Assembly: GCA_026545225.1 (NCBI GenBank)
Contig: CM048853.1
Coordinates: forward strand, 19,489,255-19,553,254
Source of the DNA: Cornus controversa
Taxonomy: Eukaryota > Streptophyta > Magnoliopsida > Cornales > Cornaceae
Length of the DNA: 64,000 bases
Reading direction: 5' to 3'
Numbering within the stretch: position 1 is the first letter of the stretch; every line of letters starts with the position of its first letter. Positions 1 to 11,930 of the stretch are shown one piece after another. The notes under the pieces are model-generated. The model worked only from the letters and a program-made list of their open reading frames with translations, was not told the origin of the DNA and did not search any database. A program made the translations under genes and the position numbers.

Positions 1-34
1 AAATCAAAATTCATTTTTGTTTTAAAAAATTATT

Positions 35-1239
35 ATGGAATCTAGTATAAAAGAGGGTGGATCGATCAGCGAACTCCTTTGTTTGATGGTTCAAATTATA
101 CTTTCTGGAAGTCTCGCATGAAAGCCTTTTTAAAATCTCAAGGAGAGAGAGTTTGGATGGCTATAGAAAATGGTTATAAAATTCCTACCACTGGAGATGG
201 TGATGTTGTTGTGACTGTAGGGAAGGATAAAGCAACATGGTCTAATGTTAAGCATGAAGATGCTAATAATAACAACAAGGGTTTATGTGCTATATTTAAT
301 TCTGTTGTTCCTTCTAAATTTGCTAGAATATCTGCTTGTTCCACTTCGAAAGAAGCATGAGATATTTTATAGGTAACTTATGAGGGTACCACCAAGGTAA
401 GGAGATCTAAGTTACAAATGTTTGCTACTAAATTTGAAACAATTAAAATGGATGAAGATGAGATATTTTCTGATTTTTTTTCTTGACTTAATGATATTGT
501 TCAAACTAATGCTAACCTTGGAGAGAAAATTCCTTCTTTTCAGATTATTAGAAAAATCATGAGATCATTGCCTGATAGGTTCCAAGCTAAGTTGGAAGCC
601 TTACATGAGAGCAGAGATGTAGATTCAATGGAGGTGGCTGAGTTAGTTGGATCAATTCAAAATTTTGAAATGAAATATCCAAAGCTTCAGAAACCAAAAA
701 ATGTGGCTTTAAAAACCTCAAAGACTTCAAAGTCTTCAAGTTTGCCAAATGGTTCAAATTCTTCAAAATATGAAGTTGAAAAAATTGAAAGTTTTGAATA
801 TGATTCAGATAATGATGTTGCACTCCTTGCTAGGAAATTTAGAAAGATTATTGAATATGAAAATGTTAGAAATTTGAGAAAAGGAAATCCTTCTAAATTC
901 TGGAATCAAAGCTCATCATCCAAAGGTAAGGAAAGGAAAGAGAAAGAAGATGACTCTAAGAAAATTGAGGTCACTTGTTGGAAATGTGGTGGTAAAGGTC
1001 ATACATTTAATCAATGTCCAAGTCCTAAGAAAAATAGCTTTAGTGCACAGAAAAGTTCAAAAACTAAAAAGAAAGTCATGAAAGCTATTATTTCTGAGTC
1101 TGAATCTTCTAACTCTAATAGTGATTCTTCTGTTGAGAATGATTCTCTTGCTTTTGTTGCTTTATTGAATGGTGATACTGATGTGGCTAAACTTGATTTA
1201 TATTGTAAGCTTATTTTTACCCCTTTTATCAAATTATAA
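35..1239 (+). pseudogene. Sirevirus gag, 5' part (UBN2-like plus CCHC knuckle)
   Basis: ATG at 35 opens the gag, but a one-base frameshift before position 79 moves the reading to the frame that starts LFDGSNYTFWKSRM, typical of copia gag N-termini. In-frame stops follow at about 358, 370 and 484, each at a place where W, Q or R would be expected. The frame is then open from 559 to 1239 and contains LPDRF, a basic serine-rich stretch and the zinc knuckle CWKCGGKGHTFNQC (CX2CX4HX4C) near 976-1017, followed by an acidic serine-rich segment. The product would be the nucleocapsid/capsid precursor. Reading is lost just after DVAKLDLY near 1203, where foreign sequence begins. Confidence 0.8.
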
Positions 1240-2575
1240 TTTAACCACTCGCAAGAGCACGAATCTTTGTAGATACGGTTCTATATAGAGGGTATCGATC
1301 CCACGAGGACTAGTCGTTAATTGTCTTAAAGAAAAATTAATTCCACTTTAATCCTAAAAACAAGGTTTTGAGTTTTGTTTATAAAACTATTGCATGAATG
1401 TAAAAATAATAAATTTAAAGAGTTAAAAGTTGGGAGAGAGAACTAGGGGTGGTTTCCACCACTAGCCATTCACATGTCCAGGAGTGTGGCAAACTTGGGA
1501 TTCATAAATTAAATGTCTAACAATGTCATTAGGCTTGTGACCTCAATGACATATCAAAAGATTAATGTGTGTGCAAACCTATCATAATCCATCTTCAACA
1601 AGTATAGCTCTTCAACCTAACTAATTACCCTACTCTCTAAGTGATCCTAAATGCATCCAAACTACCTTATCTTGGCATGGTTTATACAAGCAAACACAAC
1701 ACATTCATTTAAACACCATTACCTAGCCATCATTTGCATTTATTGTGGAAGATGCAAATGTTGTGCATTCAAAAGATAGATTCTACTCTAAGACAAGAAT
1801 AAAACCAACATCAAATGAATATATATAACAGATGTATAAGTGTACATTGTCACTAGACTAAATAATCAACATTTAACTACAAATCCCAAAATGGTACAAA
1901 AATGAACAAGTTTACATGGCTAGGGTATCAACCACACGCTAGTAGAGAAGTTAGTTGTTCATGGCAGCCTTGCACTCTTCCATTGGTGGAGAAAATGAAG
2001 CTTCAAGGTCTGGTTCAGCTCCTTCTTCTCCTCTCCCGAATGTCTCTCCTTGTGTATGTCTGATGTGTATGAGAGATATGAGAGAATGGCTTCTTTGTGT
2101 GCTTTATGACCTCTTTTTCAACCTTGGGGCCCACCATAAATATACATATCAATATATATATCAACTATATCAAGAATGTCTCCAAATGTCTTGTTCAAGT
2201 CAGACAATCTCTCTAAGTCGTGCAAAAAGGGGGATTTTGTTGCAAGTGGGAAGAGCAGGTGAGCAAGTGGCTCTGCAGAATCTCGATCAATCGAGATTGG
2301 AATCTCGATTGATCGAGATTTCGATCAATCAAAATCAAGTCTTGATCAATCGATATCTCGATTGATCGAGATCATCATCTCGATTGATCGAGATGCCTTG
2401 GCTTTAATTCTGAACTTTGCTCTTCAGCTGCAAATGGCCTCAAACTTTGCTCCTTTTACTACAAGACCTGCAATACATCAAAAATACAAAAATACCGTAA
2501 ACGTATCTCGGTAAACGTAAAAATGGGACTAACATATGCAATAAAGAGGGTTCAAATGCATAGTATTGAACACTT
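1240..2575. mobile_element. Unclassified insertion splitting the gag
   Basis: Gag homology stops near 1203-1239 and resumes near 2576 (SDTANVSSSYIGETE, then a Lys/Glu-rich coiled coil), so about 1.3 kb of non-gag DNA lies between. Its left end reads ACCACTCGCAAGAGCACGAA and includes GGTATCGATCCCACGAGGAC; its right end is near GAACACTTATCA. It has no convincing coding frame and contains the palindrome cluster at 2278-2393. I see no terminal inverted repeats and could not fix a target duplication, so the exact ends and class are open. Confidence 0.55.
2278..2393. repeat. Cluster of near-perfect palindromes
   Basis: Several copies of ATCTCGATTGATCGAGAT and its variants follow one another with short spacers. 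Each unit is itself a palindrome, so the stretch can form several small hairpins or cruciforms. It lies inside the insertion within gag. Confidence 0.85.
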
Positions 2576-3498
2576 ATCAGATACTGCTAATGTTTCTTCT
2601 TCTTATATAGGTGAAACAGAGATATACACTACTCTCAGTCAAGTAAGGTCTGATGATTCAGAAGTTGTGCAGACTGATGTAGAACCATGTGAAAGCAAGC
2701 TACCAGAACTCTTTGAAAAATTGCTGGAAGCTTATAATAAAAAATCTGAGAAGCTGAAGCAAGAAAAATCTGAGAAAGACACTTTGAAGAAAAAGAATGA
2801 AGATCAATTGAAGTTGATTGAAGAAAGTAAAACAAAAATTCTGAATCTTCAAGGCAAAGTCAAGTTTCTTGAAACCGAGGTAGTCAAGTTATTTCTACTA
2901 AAGATGTTCTTATTACTAGAATTAATTTTCTTAAGCCTGAATTGAGAAAATCACAAGAGAAATTAATTACTTTTACTTCTGGGCAGATTAAGCTTAATAG
3001 CATGATTAGTGTTGGTAAGCCTGTAGGAGATAAAACTGGATTTGGTTTTTTGGGTCATCATCTAAGGGAAAAACTATTTTTGTTAAACCCAAGAATTTGA
3101 TTATGTCTGAACCCAAACGTAAGTCTCAAGTTGAGTCTGTGCATGCTAATGTTGTGTCCAATGTACTTTATTGTTCTTTTTGTGGTAAGAATGGACATAG
3201 TCAACACTATTGCTATAAAAAGAGAAGACATTCTAATTCTGATTTTCATGTGCATAATTCTTTTGCTAAGAATAGGGTTCATGCTAAAAAGTCACATTGT
3301 TGGAACAAAACCAAAAATTCTCAAGGTAAAAATAATTCAAATAAAAAGAAGGATGGTTTTGTTTCTCCACAATTCTTTTCTGATAAATTGCATGTTAAAA
3401 CTATCTGGATGTAAAAGGAAGATTTGAAGAAGTTTGTGCTTGTAGATACTATGGGATTTATTCCTAATAGGTCTTTGGGTGCAAAACCTCCTAACTAA
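2576..3498 (+). pseudogene. Sirevirus gag, 3' part (coiled coil plus second CCHC)
   Basis: After the insertion the frame resumes with a Lys/Glu-rich coiled coil (about 2700-2880), shifts frame near 2885, passes the conserved segment around 3005-3050 (SVGKPVGDKTGFGF), and reaches a second zinc knuckle CSFCGKNGHSQHYC (CX2CX4HX4C) within the open stretch 3097-3414. A stop at 3412-3414 is followed in frame by KEDLKKFV and a terminal stop at 3496-3498. In autonomous Sireviruses this point leads into the protease; here the frame ends and non-coding DNA follows. Confidence 0.75.
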
Positions 3499-5108
3499 GT
3501 CACTAGGACTTTTTATAGTCATGGACTGAGCTTATGTTCATTATTTGTTTTTCCATTGGACCATATCTTTTAGTTTATGATAGGTTTTGTTTAATTTTAG
3601 TAATAATCATATGAGATTATGAGAATCATGTTTTTCTGAGAAATAATGTGAATTCTTTATATTTCTTTTTAATTTCACTATAATTTGTGAATGCCTATTT
3701 GGGACACTTAGTTTGTCAATGAATGAAGTACTTGATTTTATGATCTAAACATTGATGACCAATGTGTTGTATTTATTTCTTTTTAGAGGTAAATCTTCTA
3801 AATCCATACAAAGTGTGCAATAGTCCAACTCTGAGAGAATTGATTGAAAACTAATGTGAAGTTGACTAGAATATATTGTATGAGTAGCATTAAAAGCTTA
3901 AATGATCAATGAAAAAAAGTGATGAAAAATTTATGTTTTTATTCAGCATAAAAAGAAAAAGAAAATAAAAAGTTGCTCAATATTTAAGACAAAAGGAAAA
4001 GGTTACCTTCAGGATGTGTTCGTAGCTTCCACTATAATGTAAATCTCCAATGAGATATCTTTAAAAATTAAAGAGTTCTTTTGAGAAAAATAGCTGGCTG
4101 CCTGTAAGCGTGAAAGCCACCGTCTTAGAAATAAAAAAAATTATGAAATTCAATGAAAAAAATGTTTGATCATGTGTAGCTATATTTGCTTATTATCCAA
4201 TATATTTTAGAAGATGGATCAAAGGAATTTGATTAATTTTTGATGAAGTTGGATTGCACACACACACATAGATTTATTAGATGAATTTCTAAATTTTTAT
4301 AAATATTTGTGTGTTGGGAGTTGTGTCATGATCATGAATTTGAGAATGAATTTTATAGATAAATTACGGGTTTTAAAATTATACATTTATAATGTTTGAA
4401 ATTTTTCAAAAATTTTAGAACTCATGTTATTTTCTGAAAAATGTGCTTTGATTATTCTCATGAGATTATTCATGTTTTATTTTTATTTTTCTCTTGAAAA
4501 ATTTTCAAAAATCTAAAAGTATGTTTATTTTGATTTTGTGTTTATTTTTCACTCTTTATGTGCTTAATTGTCAAATCAGGATTGAAATGAGGTGTATTTG
4601 GTGAATTAGAGGTCCAAAGTATAAATTTTCAAAATTCACAAAGTTGGACCGGTCCCAAGTTTTGAGCACCGGTCGCACTTCTGCAGGTTCTGAGGAACCG
4701 AGAGAAGTTGGACTGGTCCCCAAATATTAGGACCGGTCGCACTTAGCGGATGCCTAGTTTTTACTGAATCCGCGCATGCGCCTTGCTAGTTTAAGTATCC
4801 CACCCCTTATACATGTGCGCACACACACCTTCTATCTCACTCTCATCTCTCAACTCAAGCTACATACACTAAAACAATCAAAGTCTCACACACTCTTCTT
4901 CTTCTACATTTATTTTTGATTGAATGATTATTGGAGGTTGGGATTAAAGTGTTTGGAGGATTATGATTGATTGATTGTTGATTTGGGAGAGTTTGACCAA
5001 ACAAATTGCTTTGAAATTTGGGGATTTTACACTTGCACACCAAGTGTTCGACAAAAAGTCTCAATGGAAATTTTGGCTCTTTTTCTTGTTCCTTTTGTGG
5101 TGGTTCTT
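3499..5108. other. Non-coding region of the pol-less Sirevirus
   Basis: No coding frame is recognisable. The block is conserved in the second copy (about 16770-18149), including the stretches near 3660-3830 and 3960-4140. Around 4640-4740 it carries paired GGACCGGTC/CACCGGTC motifs that recur in the LTR. Confidence 0.7.
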
Positions 5109-6155
5109 ATGGCACGTAAGAGGGGACGTACTGAGGCATCTACCAGTGATGAAAACCTCATAGTATTCACCTTAGACATGTTGGAAGATGAGTTCAATTT
5201 CAATAATTTTGTGACTATCATATGGTGCCGGGCTATGAGAATTGAAAGACGAGTCAATCTTGAGATAATCAAGCGCAAATGGGAGATGAATTTTGTGCAA
5301 TATTTTGAGGATAATGGCTGGGAGTCTCTTTGTGATCTTAGAGAATTTGTAAGACCCGACATGGTTAGATATTTCTATGGAAACATGATTAGTTCAAGCT
5401 TCGATGACTTACTGTTTGTGACAAAATGCTATGGCGTTCGTGTTGAGGTCACCAAAGACACAATTGCCAATATTTTGGATATTGCAGAGAATGAAGATAA
5501 CATTGTCTTGCCATATCAAGTTGAGGATCCAAACAGACCGAGCATGGATGATATGAATAAAGAGTTGTGCATACCCGAAGCCCCACGGCTAGTACATAGG
5601 TTGCCTTCACTTTACCTTACCGATAAGGTCTCGGCATTGAACTTAATAGTCTCATACAATTTAGATCCTCATGACCACAAGGGTAATTTAATTAAGAGTA
5701 GAGCTGAGATTCTTTATCACATTATTCGAGGAGATCCGATCAATCTACCCGCAATAATTATACGTACCATAATCTTAGCCACTCAACATTCTAGGTCTTC
5801 ATCAGCAATACCTTTCCCATAGATATTGATGGCAATTTTGAGGGATGCTAGGGTTCGTATTCCTGAGAGGGCTGATATTGAGAAACCGAAAGGGATGATT
5901 GATGCCACATCCATTACTCGCTCGGTAAACAAGAAGGAGAAGGATAGAAAGGCCTATGAGCTCAGTCAATGAGCTGGACAGGCTGTGTCTGGGGGTCGTG
6001 GAGTTTTCCAACTTCTTGTAACTAACACACCCGTGACGACCAATCAGATGAACAAGGTTCTCAGGTTCATTCAGCAAGGGTTCGATCGCTTACATGCCAA
6101 GATCGACAAGTTTGACCCTGCTATTTCTGATGAGTCTGCTGATGAGGTTGACTAG
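5109..6155 (+). pseudogene. Second ORF of the Sirevirus family (plant transposon/env-like protein)
   Basis: ATG at 5109 begins MARKRGRTEASTSDEN and the frame runs to a stop at 6153-6155, with two internal stops (TAG at 5820, TGA at 5970), giving about 347 residues if they are read through. I chose this start because the second copy begins at the equivalent ATG (18150, MASGSRRQ). Segments such as WESLCDLREFVRPDMVRYFY, then GVRVEVTKDTIANIL and IPFP...LMAILRDARV, resemble the family called putative plant transposon protein, related to Athila ORF1 or env-like ORFs. The molecular role is not known. The internal stops indicate a dead copy. Confidence 0.65.
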
Positions 6156-6387
6156 ACTTAGACTTTAGGTCTTGATATCTTTTGTTCTAAACAGTTGTTG
6201 ACTTCTCTATCTTTGATGTCTAGATATCTATTTTTGTTCTGTTTATTCCATCAACTGACATGTTTTGGATATTTATTTGATTAGTGATGATGATTATTTT
6301 TAGTTTCATTATTGTCTTATTCTCTCTATATGCTTTATGATTTATCTGTTTATATAAATCTCTTGAGTTTTTCTTTGTCAATTTGTT

Positions 6388-6757
6388 CCAAAAAGGGGGA
6401 GAAATGATATGATGTGATATAAGATTCTTTGACAAAGGAGGAGATATATTTATTAGATAGATTCTTTAACAAAGGGGGAGATATATTTATCATATATTTT
6501 TGCTTAGGAGATTAAGGGGGAAATATTGATATTAATTATTATATTTCTTTATTAAGTTTTTCACAGGTTGTGTTGTTTAATGGATGTGCAGGTATAACAG
6601 GTTTTTATTCAAACTATCTTGATCACACAAGTGAAACTTCTATTGACCAGTTCTTTATTTCTATGTATTTTTGGGCAACATTGTAATCTAATTTTTCCAA
6701 TGGGTTAGGTTATAATTGTCTGGGTGATTTTGTCACTAAATTGCCAAAGGGGGAGAT
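6388..6757 (+). other. Cluster of polypurine tracts upstream of the 3' LTR
   Basis: AAAGGGGGAGA-type tracts occur near 6391, 6434, 6470, 6509 (variant) and 6746, the last directly before the LTR. Repeated PPTs are a known Sirevirus hallmark; they prime plus-strand DNA synthesis. Confidence 0.8.
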
Positions 6758-7941
6758 TTTGAGATATAAATTTGTAATTGGTATATTTTGGTGATCAAAA
6801 CCTGATTGATCGAGTTATAATTTTCGTATTATTCTTTGTATCGATCATCAACAACTTCGAGTTGATATTCAAGTGCATGGATGCAGACAAATCAATTAGA
6901 ACACCATATAGTACAGCTAAGTATGGTGAGGACACTCTGCACTTTTTATTTCTGAGCCTATTTTGAAAAACCAGGGTTTATATGAAAATTTTAGGATTTT
7001 TCAAAGTAAAACCGGTCCCTAATATTTAGGACCGGTCCAACTTTTCTCGGCAGTTTAGTTTCTGCAGACTTTTACAAAGTCCCACCGGTCCTCATTATTT
7101 GGCACCGGTCCCACTTAGCCTATTCCAAATAGGAAATAGATTTTGACAAAAATTCTGATTCCTATTGGGTTTGAAACTTCTAGAAAAGTTTTATTTTGGT
7201 ATTTAACTTCTTTTCCAAGTAGAATTAGAACTTCCTTGCCTATATATATGTATCCATATTTTCTCTACAAGAGACTCCCTGGAATATTATTTTAGAGAGA
7301 AATAATATATATACAGTATAATTAGGGCTATCTATTTTTAAGAACACACATCCATACTTCACGAGTGATATTTAGGATGGTGTTCTACTTTTAATTAGCT
7401 GCTCAGAGACTGCATCAAATCTATTTGCTAAGCAGAACATTGGATTGATGGTTCTTCACTTGCTTGCTTGCTGAGGAAAAAAGGTGACCAGATCGCACTA
7501 CGAAGGGAACGAAATACTTGCCAAGTATTTTGGTTCTTCCAGCAACCTTTCTGTAAGGATTGTGACGTTAGCCGGAAGTCTGCAGTAGTTGGACGTGTTA
7601 TCGCAATCATAAGCTTGAGGTGTTTCGCATCAGATCCTTGACAGAGTGAAGAGGGGTGTGAGATTGAGACAGAGTCTGTTGTACTTTGCTTCATCATAGT
7701 GAATTGATTTCCTGAGGCATGCCGCCTCCCTCCATGGTTTTTCCCGTCTTGGATTTCCACGTATATCTGCTGCATTCTTTTCTTTATTTGCACTTTATTT
7801 ATTTGCTTGCTTTAATTGTTTGGTTAATTGGACTTAAAATTGAATTAATTAAAATTAAGCAAACGAGCAAGTGATCCTATTCACCGCCCCTCTAGGTCTT
7901 AAAATACTTTTTGTAACCGCTTCCGCACCGCGTAACTCACA
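6758..7941 (+). mobile_element. 3' LTR of Sirevirus copy 1
   Basis: It starts right after the last PPT at TTTGAGATATA (the second copy has TGTGACATATA at the same place) and ends at CTCACA, giving about 1.18 kb. A TATA-like stretch lies near 7240 and the region CACCGCCCCTCTAGG near the 3' end. Paired ACCGGTCC motifs lie at about 7010-7120. It aligns along its length with 18950-20256. Confidence 0.8.
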
Positions 7942-8094
7942 AAATATGTACATATGTATAAATTTCTAAATTTGTACCAAAACGGTAGATCTTATTTGTT
8001 ATATTCTTCTCTCATAAAAATAGTTATGCCTATTCATTTATATCTATATACACAAACTTATAATTAGTGGAGGATTTATATAATATTTTACATA

Positions 8095-9157
8095 TTAGAG
8101 CTGATATTTGTGCTCCATAAATATACTTCGGCACTCCAACTTCTTATTTTTAATAAATATAATGACTAAAGTGTCCTCTTAGGATTCTATTTCAATTAAT
8201 AAATCTTTCTGAAAATTCTCTCTTTCTGCTAAAGCTTAACTTCATTTTAGTGTTAAAAAATATTGAATAATTAGAAGAAAAAAAAAAAGATTTAGTTGCA
8301 CGCAGAAGAAAAAAACTAGTAAAAATCAAAAGTTATGATAGTTAACTACCCTCTCAAAAAAATTAAACTAATAAAAAAATTTAAAACTCAATTACATATT
8401 TCTTCATTTTCAAGATAGCGGAGTTTCTATAGTGGTTTATTTTCTTTCTACATTCTGCCGATTACGTACCGTACGTGCTCTGTTGTTGTTCCAATAAGTG
8501 ATTTTCTTAAAAATCATGGATTTGATTTAGTGAAATTATTATTTTTTTCTATGAATTATGTTGTGGTATTTTTAGAATATTTTAATCTAGTTTGTGTTCT
8601 TGTGTTCTCAATGTCTTGTTTCGTTGGCTTTTTGGAACGGATGAATATTGCTTCTTAGAACAAAAATTCATAGTGATTTTTTCTTTTAGAAGCAAAATTA
8701 GTACTTTTAAAAATATTTTAGGAGAAAAATAAGTACTTTCAAAACCAAAAGTTTAGAATTTATGTGTTTCAGTTTTAACATTGATTGAATTTGGGTCTCA
8801 CCGTGTCGGTTCCTCTTGTAAATTCTATAGTGTTTGGGTTATGGAAAGCAGTCAAGGAAAGATAACAAAAGAAAAATGCTTTTTAATTAAGAAAAAAAAA
8901 AGAAATATAAAAATTATTATTAATTTGATTTCTTCAGTAAGTCTACATCTCAATTTTCTTTTATATTTGATTTTAAAACTTTTTAACACTAATATAGAGT
9001 TAAGTTATAGATAATTTTTAATAATAAAAAAATTATGAGAGTAAACAAATCAACACATAAAAAAATAACTTTTCTAATTAAAATAAAATGCTAAAAGGAT
9101 ACGATGATCATTATATTTATCAAAAAAAAAAAAAATTAGAGCGCAAATATAATCTCC
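8095..9157. mobile_element. Diverged copy of the GGGAGCTGATATTGG Mutator-like element
   Basis: The left end (TTAGAGCTGATATTTGTGCT) and right end (GAGCGCAAATATAATCTCC) are degraded versions of the inverted ends of the elements at 48220-49393 and 59979-61110. The size (about 1.06 kb) is similar. The flanks TTTTACATA and TTTTACAAA could be a 9-bp target duplication with one mismatch. There is no coding capacity. Confidence 0.55.
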
Positions 9158-9221
9158 TTTTACAAATTATTCATACATGTATTTCACAAATTGTTAATTA
9201 CCCAGTTAGGAGGAGAGGTTA

Positions 9222-9573
9222 GGGTGACGGATCAAACACATGGCACAACCATTAGATATTTGATAGGAAACATATATTTGATATGAAAAAAGAAAAACAG
9301 AAAAGAGCTGCAGACAAGGACGTGAAATAGAATATTCACCGGAAAAAGAAAGAAGGCCCGTGGAATGGATAAATCATGGGGGAGGGGGGATGTGGTAGTG
9401 ATGTTGGCAATCCGGGTGACAGATCAAACACATGGCACGACCATTAGATATTTGATAGGAAACATATATTTGATATGAAAAGAGAAGAAAAGAAAAGAGG
9501 TGAAGACAAGGACGTGAAGGAAAAAAAGAAGTGGAATGGATAAATCAAGAGAAAGTGGGGGTAGTGATATTGA
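9222..9573. repeat. 192-bp tandem duplication
   Basis: GGGTGACGGATCAAACACAT at 9222 recurs at 9414 with the following 150 or so bases nearly unchanged. Both copies include the purine-rich stretch that ends with GTGGAATGGATAAATCA. No gene is visible. Confidence 0.8.
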
Positions 9574-9942
9574 GTTGACGGTTATACTATTTCTTTAATT
9601 AAAAAATGAAAATTTATTTCTTCTTCTTTCCTCCTATATTTCTGAAAAAGAGAATCGAAACAAAAAAGTTTCTAACTGCTAAGATTTGACTATTAACAAG
9701 TATAATTAATTAATTTTTCAAAAATTTTAACATGTTTAATAAAAAAAATATGTCTATTAACAAGTATTAGTGAATAATTTTCAAAATATGACTCGTTTAC
9801 TAAAAATATATTTGAATTTATAATTAATTATTTTTCTAATTGATAAGATTTGACTAGTTTGCAAGTCTATTTTCACGAAAGAAAATAGTTTCTTTGCTTC
9901 CCCGTTCATCCCTTTCCTTCTCATTGTTTTATTTTATTATGC

Positions 9943-10980
9943 ATTTTAACTATTTTTAATTTGACTTTTAAGTACATACCCAAACAATGAACCAAACTGT
10001 CTTGACCATTCTACCTTGATATTAACGACGGACAATTCTTCCTACCTTTATGATTGGGAGAACTAGGAGGTAAGGGGGTCATGAGCTCTCCCAAAATTTT
10101 AAATTTTTTATTTTTTTTCCAAAAAATTGGTCAATTTGTAATCAATTTAACTCGTAATCCTAAAATTCATTAAAAATTTAAATGCCCCCCACCTAGTATT
10201 TGTAGTCCTTACTGCAACACATCATTCATTCATTTACATATATATGTGTATAATATTTATTATATTAATTCAGAGATAAAAATAAACTAATGTCCCCTCG
10301 AGTTTAATAAAAATGAAGGAATATTTTTTATGAAACATTTTTTTTAAAATGTGTTTAAAAGAAAATATATCTAAAATTATATACCAATCTTCATTGTCAA
10401 GTCATGGGAGCATTGAGGACGAGAAACTAAACAAAGAACCAAGATCTTCTATTCCATGTTGAGATTAATGACGGAAAACTCTTCCCACCTTCGCAAGTCT
10501 ATTTTAACTATTTTTAATTTGACTTTGGCGTACATACCCAAACAAGAACCAAACTCTAACCATTCCACGTTGAAAATTCTTTCCAGCTTATGATTGCGAA
10601 AGGACTAAGAACTAGGTAGGTAGGGTCAAGAGCTCTCCAAAATTTGTATATTTTTTTATTTTTTTCCCCAAAAAATTGGTCAATTTGTAATAAATTTAAC
10701 TCTTAATCCTAAAATTCATTGAAAGTTTCAATGCCCCCCAACCAGTTTTTGTAGTTCTTATTGCGACACATCGTTGCTTCATTTATATATATACATGTAT
10801 AATATTTATTATATTAATTTAGAGAGAAAAATAGACTAATGTCTCCTCAAGTTTAATGAAAATGCATGACAATTTTTATCAAACATTTTGTTTGTAAGAT
10901 GTGTTTAAAAGGAAAAATATTTAGAATTATATATCAATCTTCATTGTCAAGTCTTGGAAGCAATGAGGACGAGAAACTAA
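9943..10980. repeat. Diverged direct duplication of about 480 bp
   Basis: 9943-10430 and 10501-10980 match for most of their length at a spacing of 558 bp, from ATTTTAACTATTTTTAATTT to GACGAGAAACTAA. Shared landmarks are AAAAAATTGGTCAATTTGTA and the CCCCCCA stretch. A short third piece lies between them at about 10431-10490. It is non-coding and lies roughly 1 kb upstream of the receptor-like protein fragment. Confidence 0.75.
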
Positions 10981-11627
10981 AGTGTAATGAGGCAAAAATG
11001 GCAAGAATGCCAACAACAATAATTGTAGAATTTTTTTTTTTGGTGAATTGAATAACATAATTGTACAAGTTACTAAAGTAATAATATTGTTTTGTTAAAA
11101 CTTGCAAGATTTTATTTAGCTAAAATTATAATTTTTTCTTAATATTAAATCACCAAGAAAATAATGATATATACTTTTGGAAGTGGAATTCAAGTACTCA
11201 ACTTTTTTCAGAAATTACATTTTTGAAAAATTGAAACACTACTAAAGAAAAATTGATAACAATATTTTTTTCTTTACCTCTTCTCTTTTTACTTGTAATT
11301 TATCGTTTCCACTCCTCTATATCTTTCTTTCTGAAATCAGGTTTTTGTATATTTTTTTAGATTATGTTTTTCTCATTTTTGAAAGTTCTCAAGGTATATA
11401 TATATATATATACACACACTATGACAAATATTATAAACAACATTAATTTACAATTGATTTATAAATTTTTCAAAATTTTATTACATAGTACAAATTTGCC
11501 CTCCAAATTAAAATATATGCCTGTGCCCACCGAAGTACTATTTCTATTGGTCATTAATTGTACACGGTAGTCATAGACTTTTCATTGCTTCCAATGTGAA
11601 AGTAGTAAGAACTAGATAGATGACTAA
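10981..11627. other. AT-rich intergenic DNA
   Basis: Poly-A/T runs and a short TA/CA tract near 11395-11420. I see no gene. Confidence 0.6.
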
Positions 11628-11839
11628 GGCCCTCTTTGGCAGAGCTTTTGTTTCGGCTTTTACGCAGAAGAAAAAGAGAAACAGAAGCTAAACGAGGAAG
11701 CTGGTACCCACCAGTTTTCTCTAAACGCTCTTTTTGGACTCCGAACCTCTTCAGCCTTACCAATTCAAACACTCTCCAAAAGGGCTTTTGAGCTTGAAAA
11801 GTAGAAAGTCGCTTTCCCAAAGCTAATCCAAATAGGGCC
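11628..11839. mobile_element. Tourist-like MITE (PIF/Harbinger type)
   Basis: Inverted ends GGCCCTCTTTGG and (reverse complement of the right end) GGCCCTATTTGG, flanked on both sides by TAA at 11625-11627 and 11840-11842. It is 212 bp and has no coding capacity. It matches 59594-59798 in the opposite orientation. It sits about 90 bp upstream of the receptor-like protein start. Confidence 0.85.
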
Positions 11840-11930
11840 TAAAAGAGTCTATAAATTGATTATAAATCTGGATGATCATTATACTACTAGAGTTTATATA
11901 TAGTATCATCATATTCAACTGTAAATCTCA

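Larger units (their letters stand above)
1..7941 (+). mobile_element. Sirevirus-type Ty1/copia element, pol-less, 5' LTR outside window
   Basis: The order is a gag-like frame with two CCHC knuckles, a long non-coding stretch, a second ORF, a cluster of AAAGGGGGAGA polypurine tracts and a 3' LTR. Multiple polypurine tracts, a gag with a UBN2-type domain, acidic and coiled-coil segments and a second CCHC knuckle are known Sirevirus traits. No protease, integrase, reverse transcriptase or RNase H can be read anywhere between gag and the second ORF. The copy at 16446-20256 has the same gag-to-non-coding junction, so the missing pol looks like a property of the family rather than a private deletion. 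Stops and frameshifts show the element is dead. Confidence 0.8.

Noticed and set aside
587..823. Open frames on the minus strand across the gag (587-823 and 1011-1232)
   Set aside because: They overlap the gag coding strand with recognisable gag motifs and have no features of their own.
5027..5362. Minus-strand open frame over the second ORF
   Set aside because: Shadow of the plus-strand frame, which is supported by the second copy.
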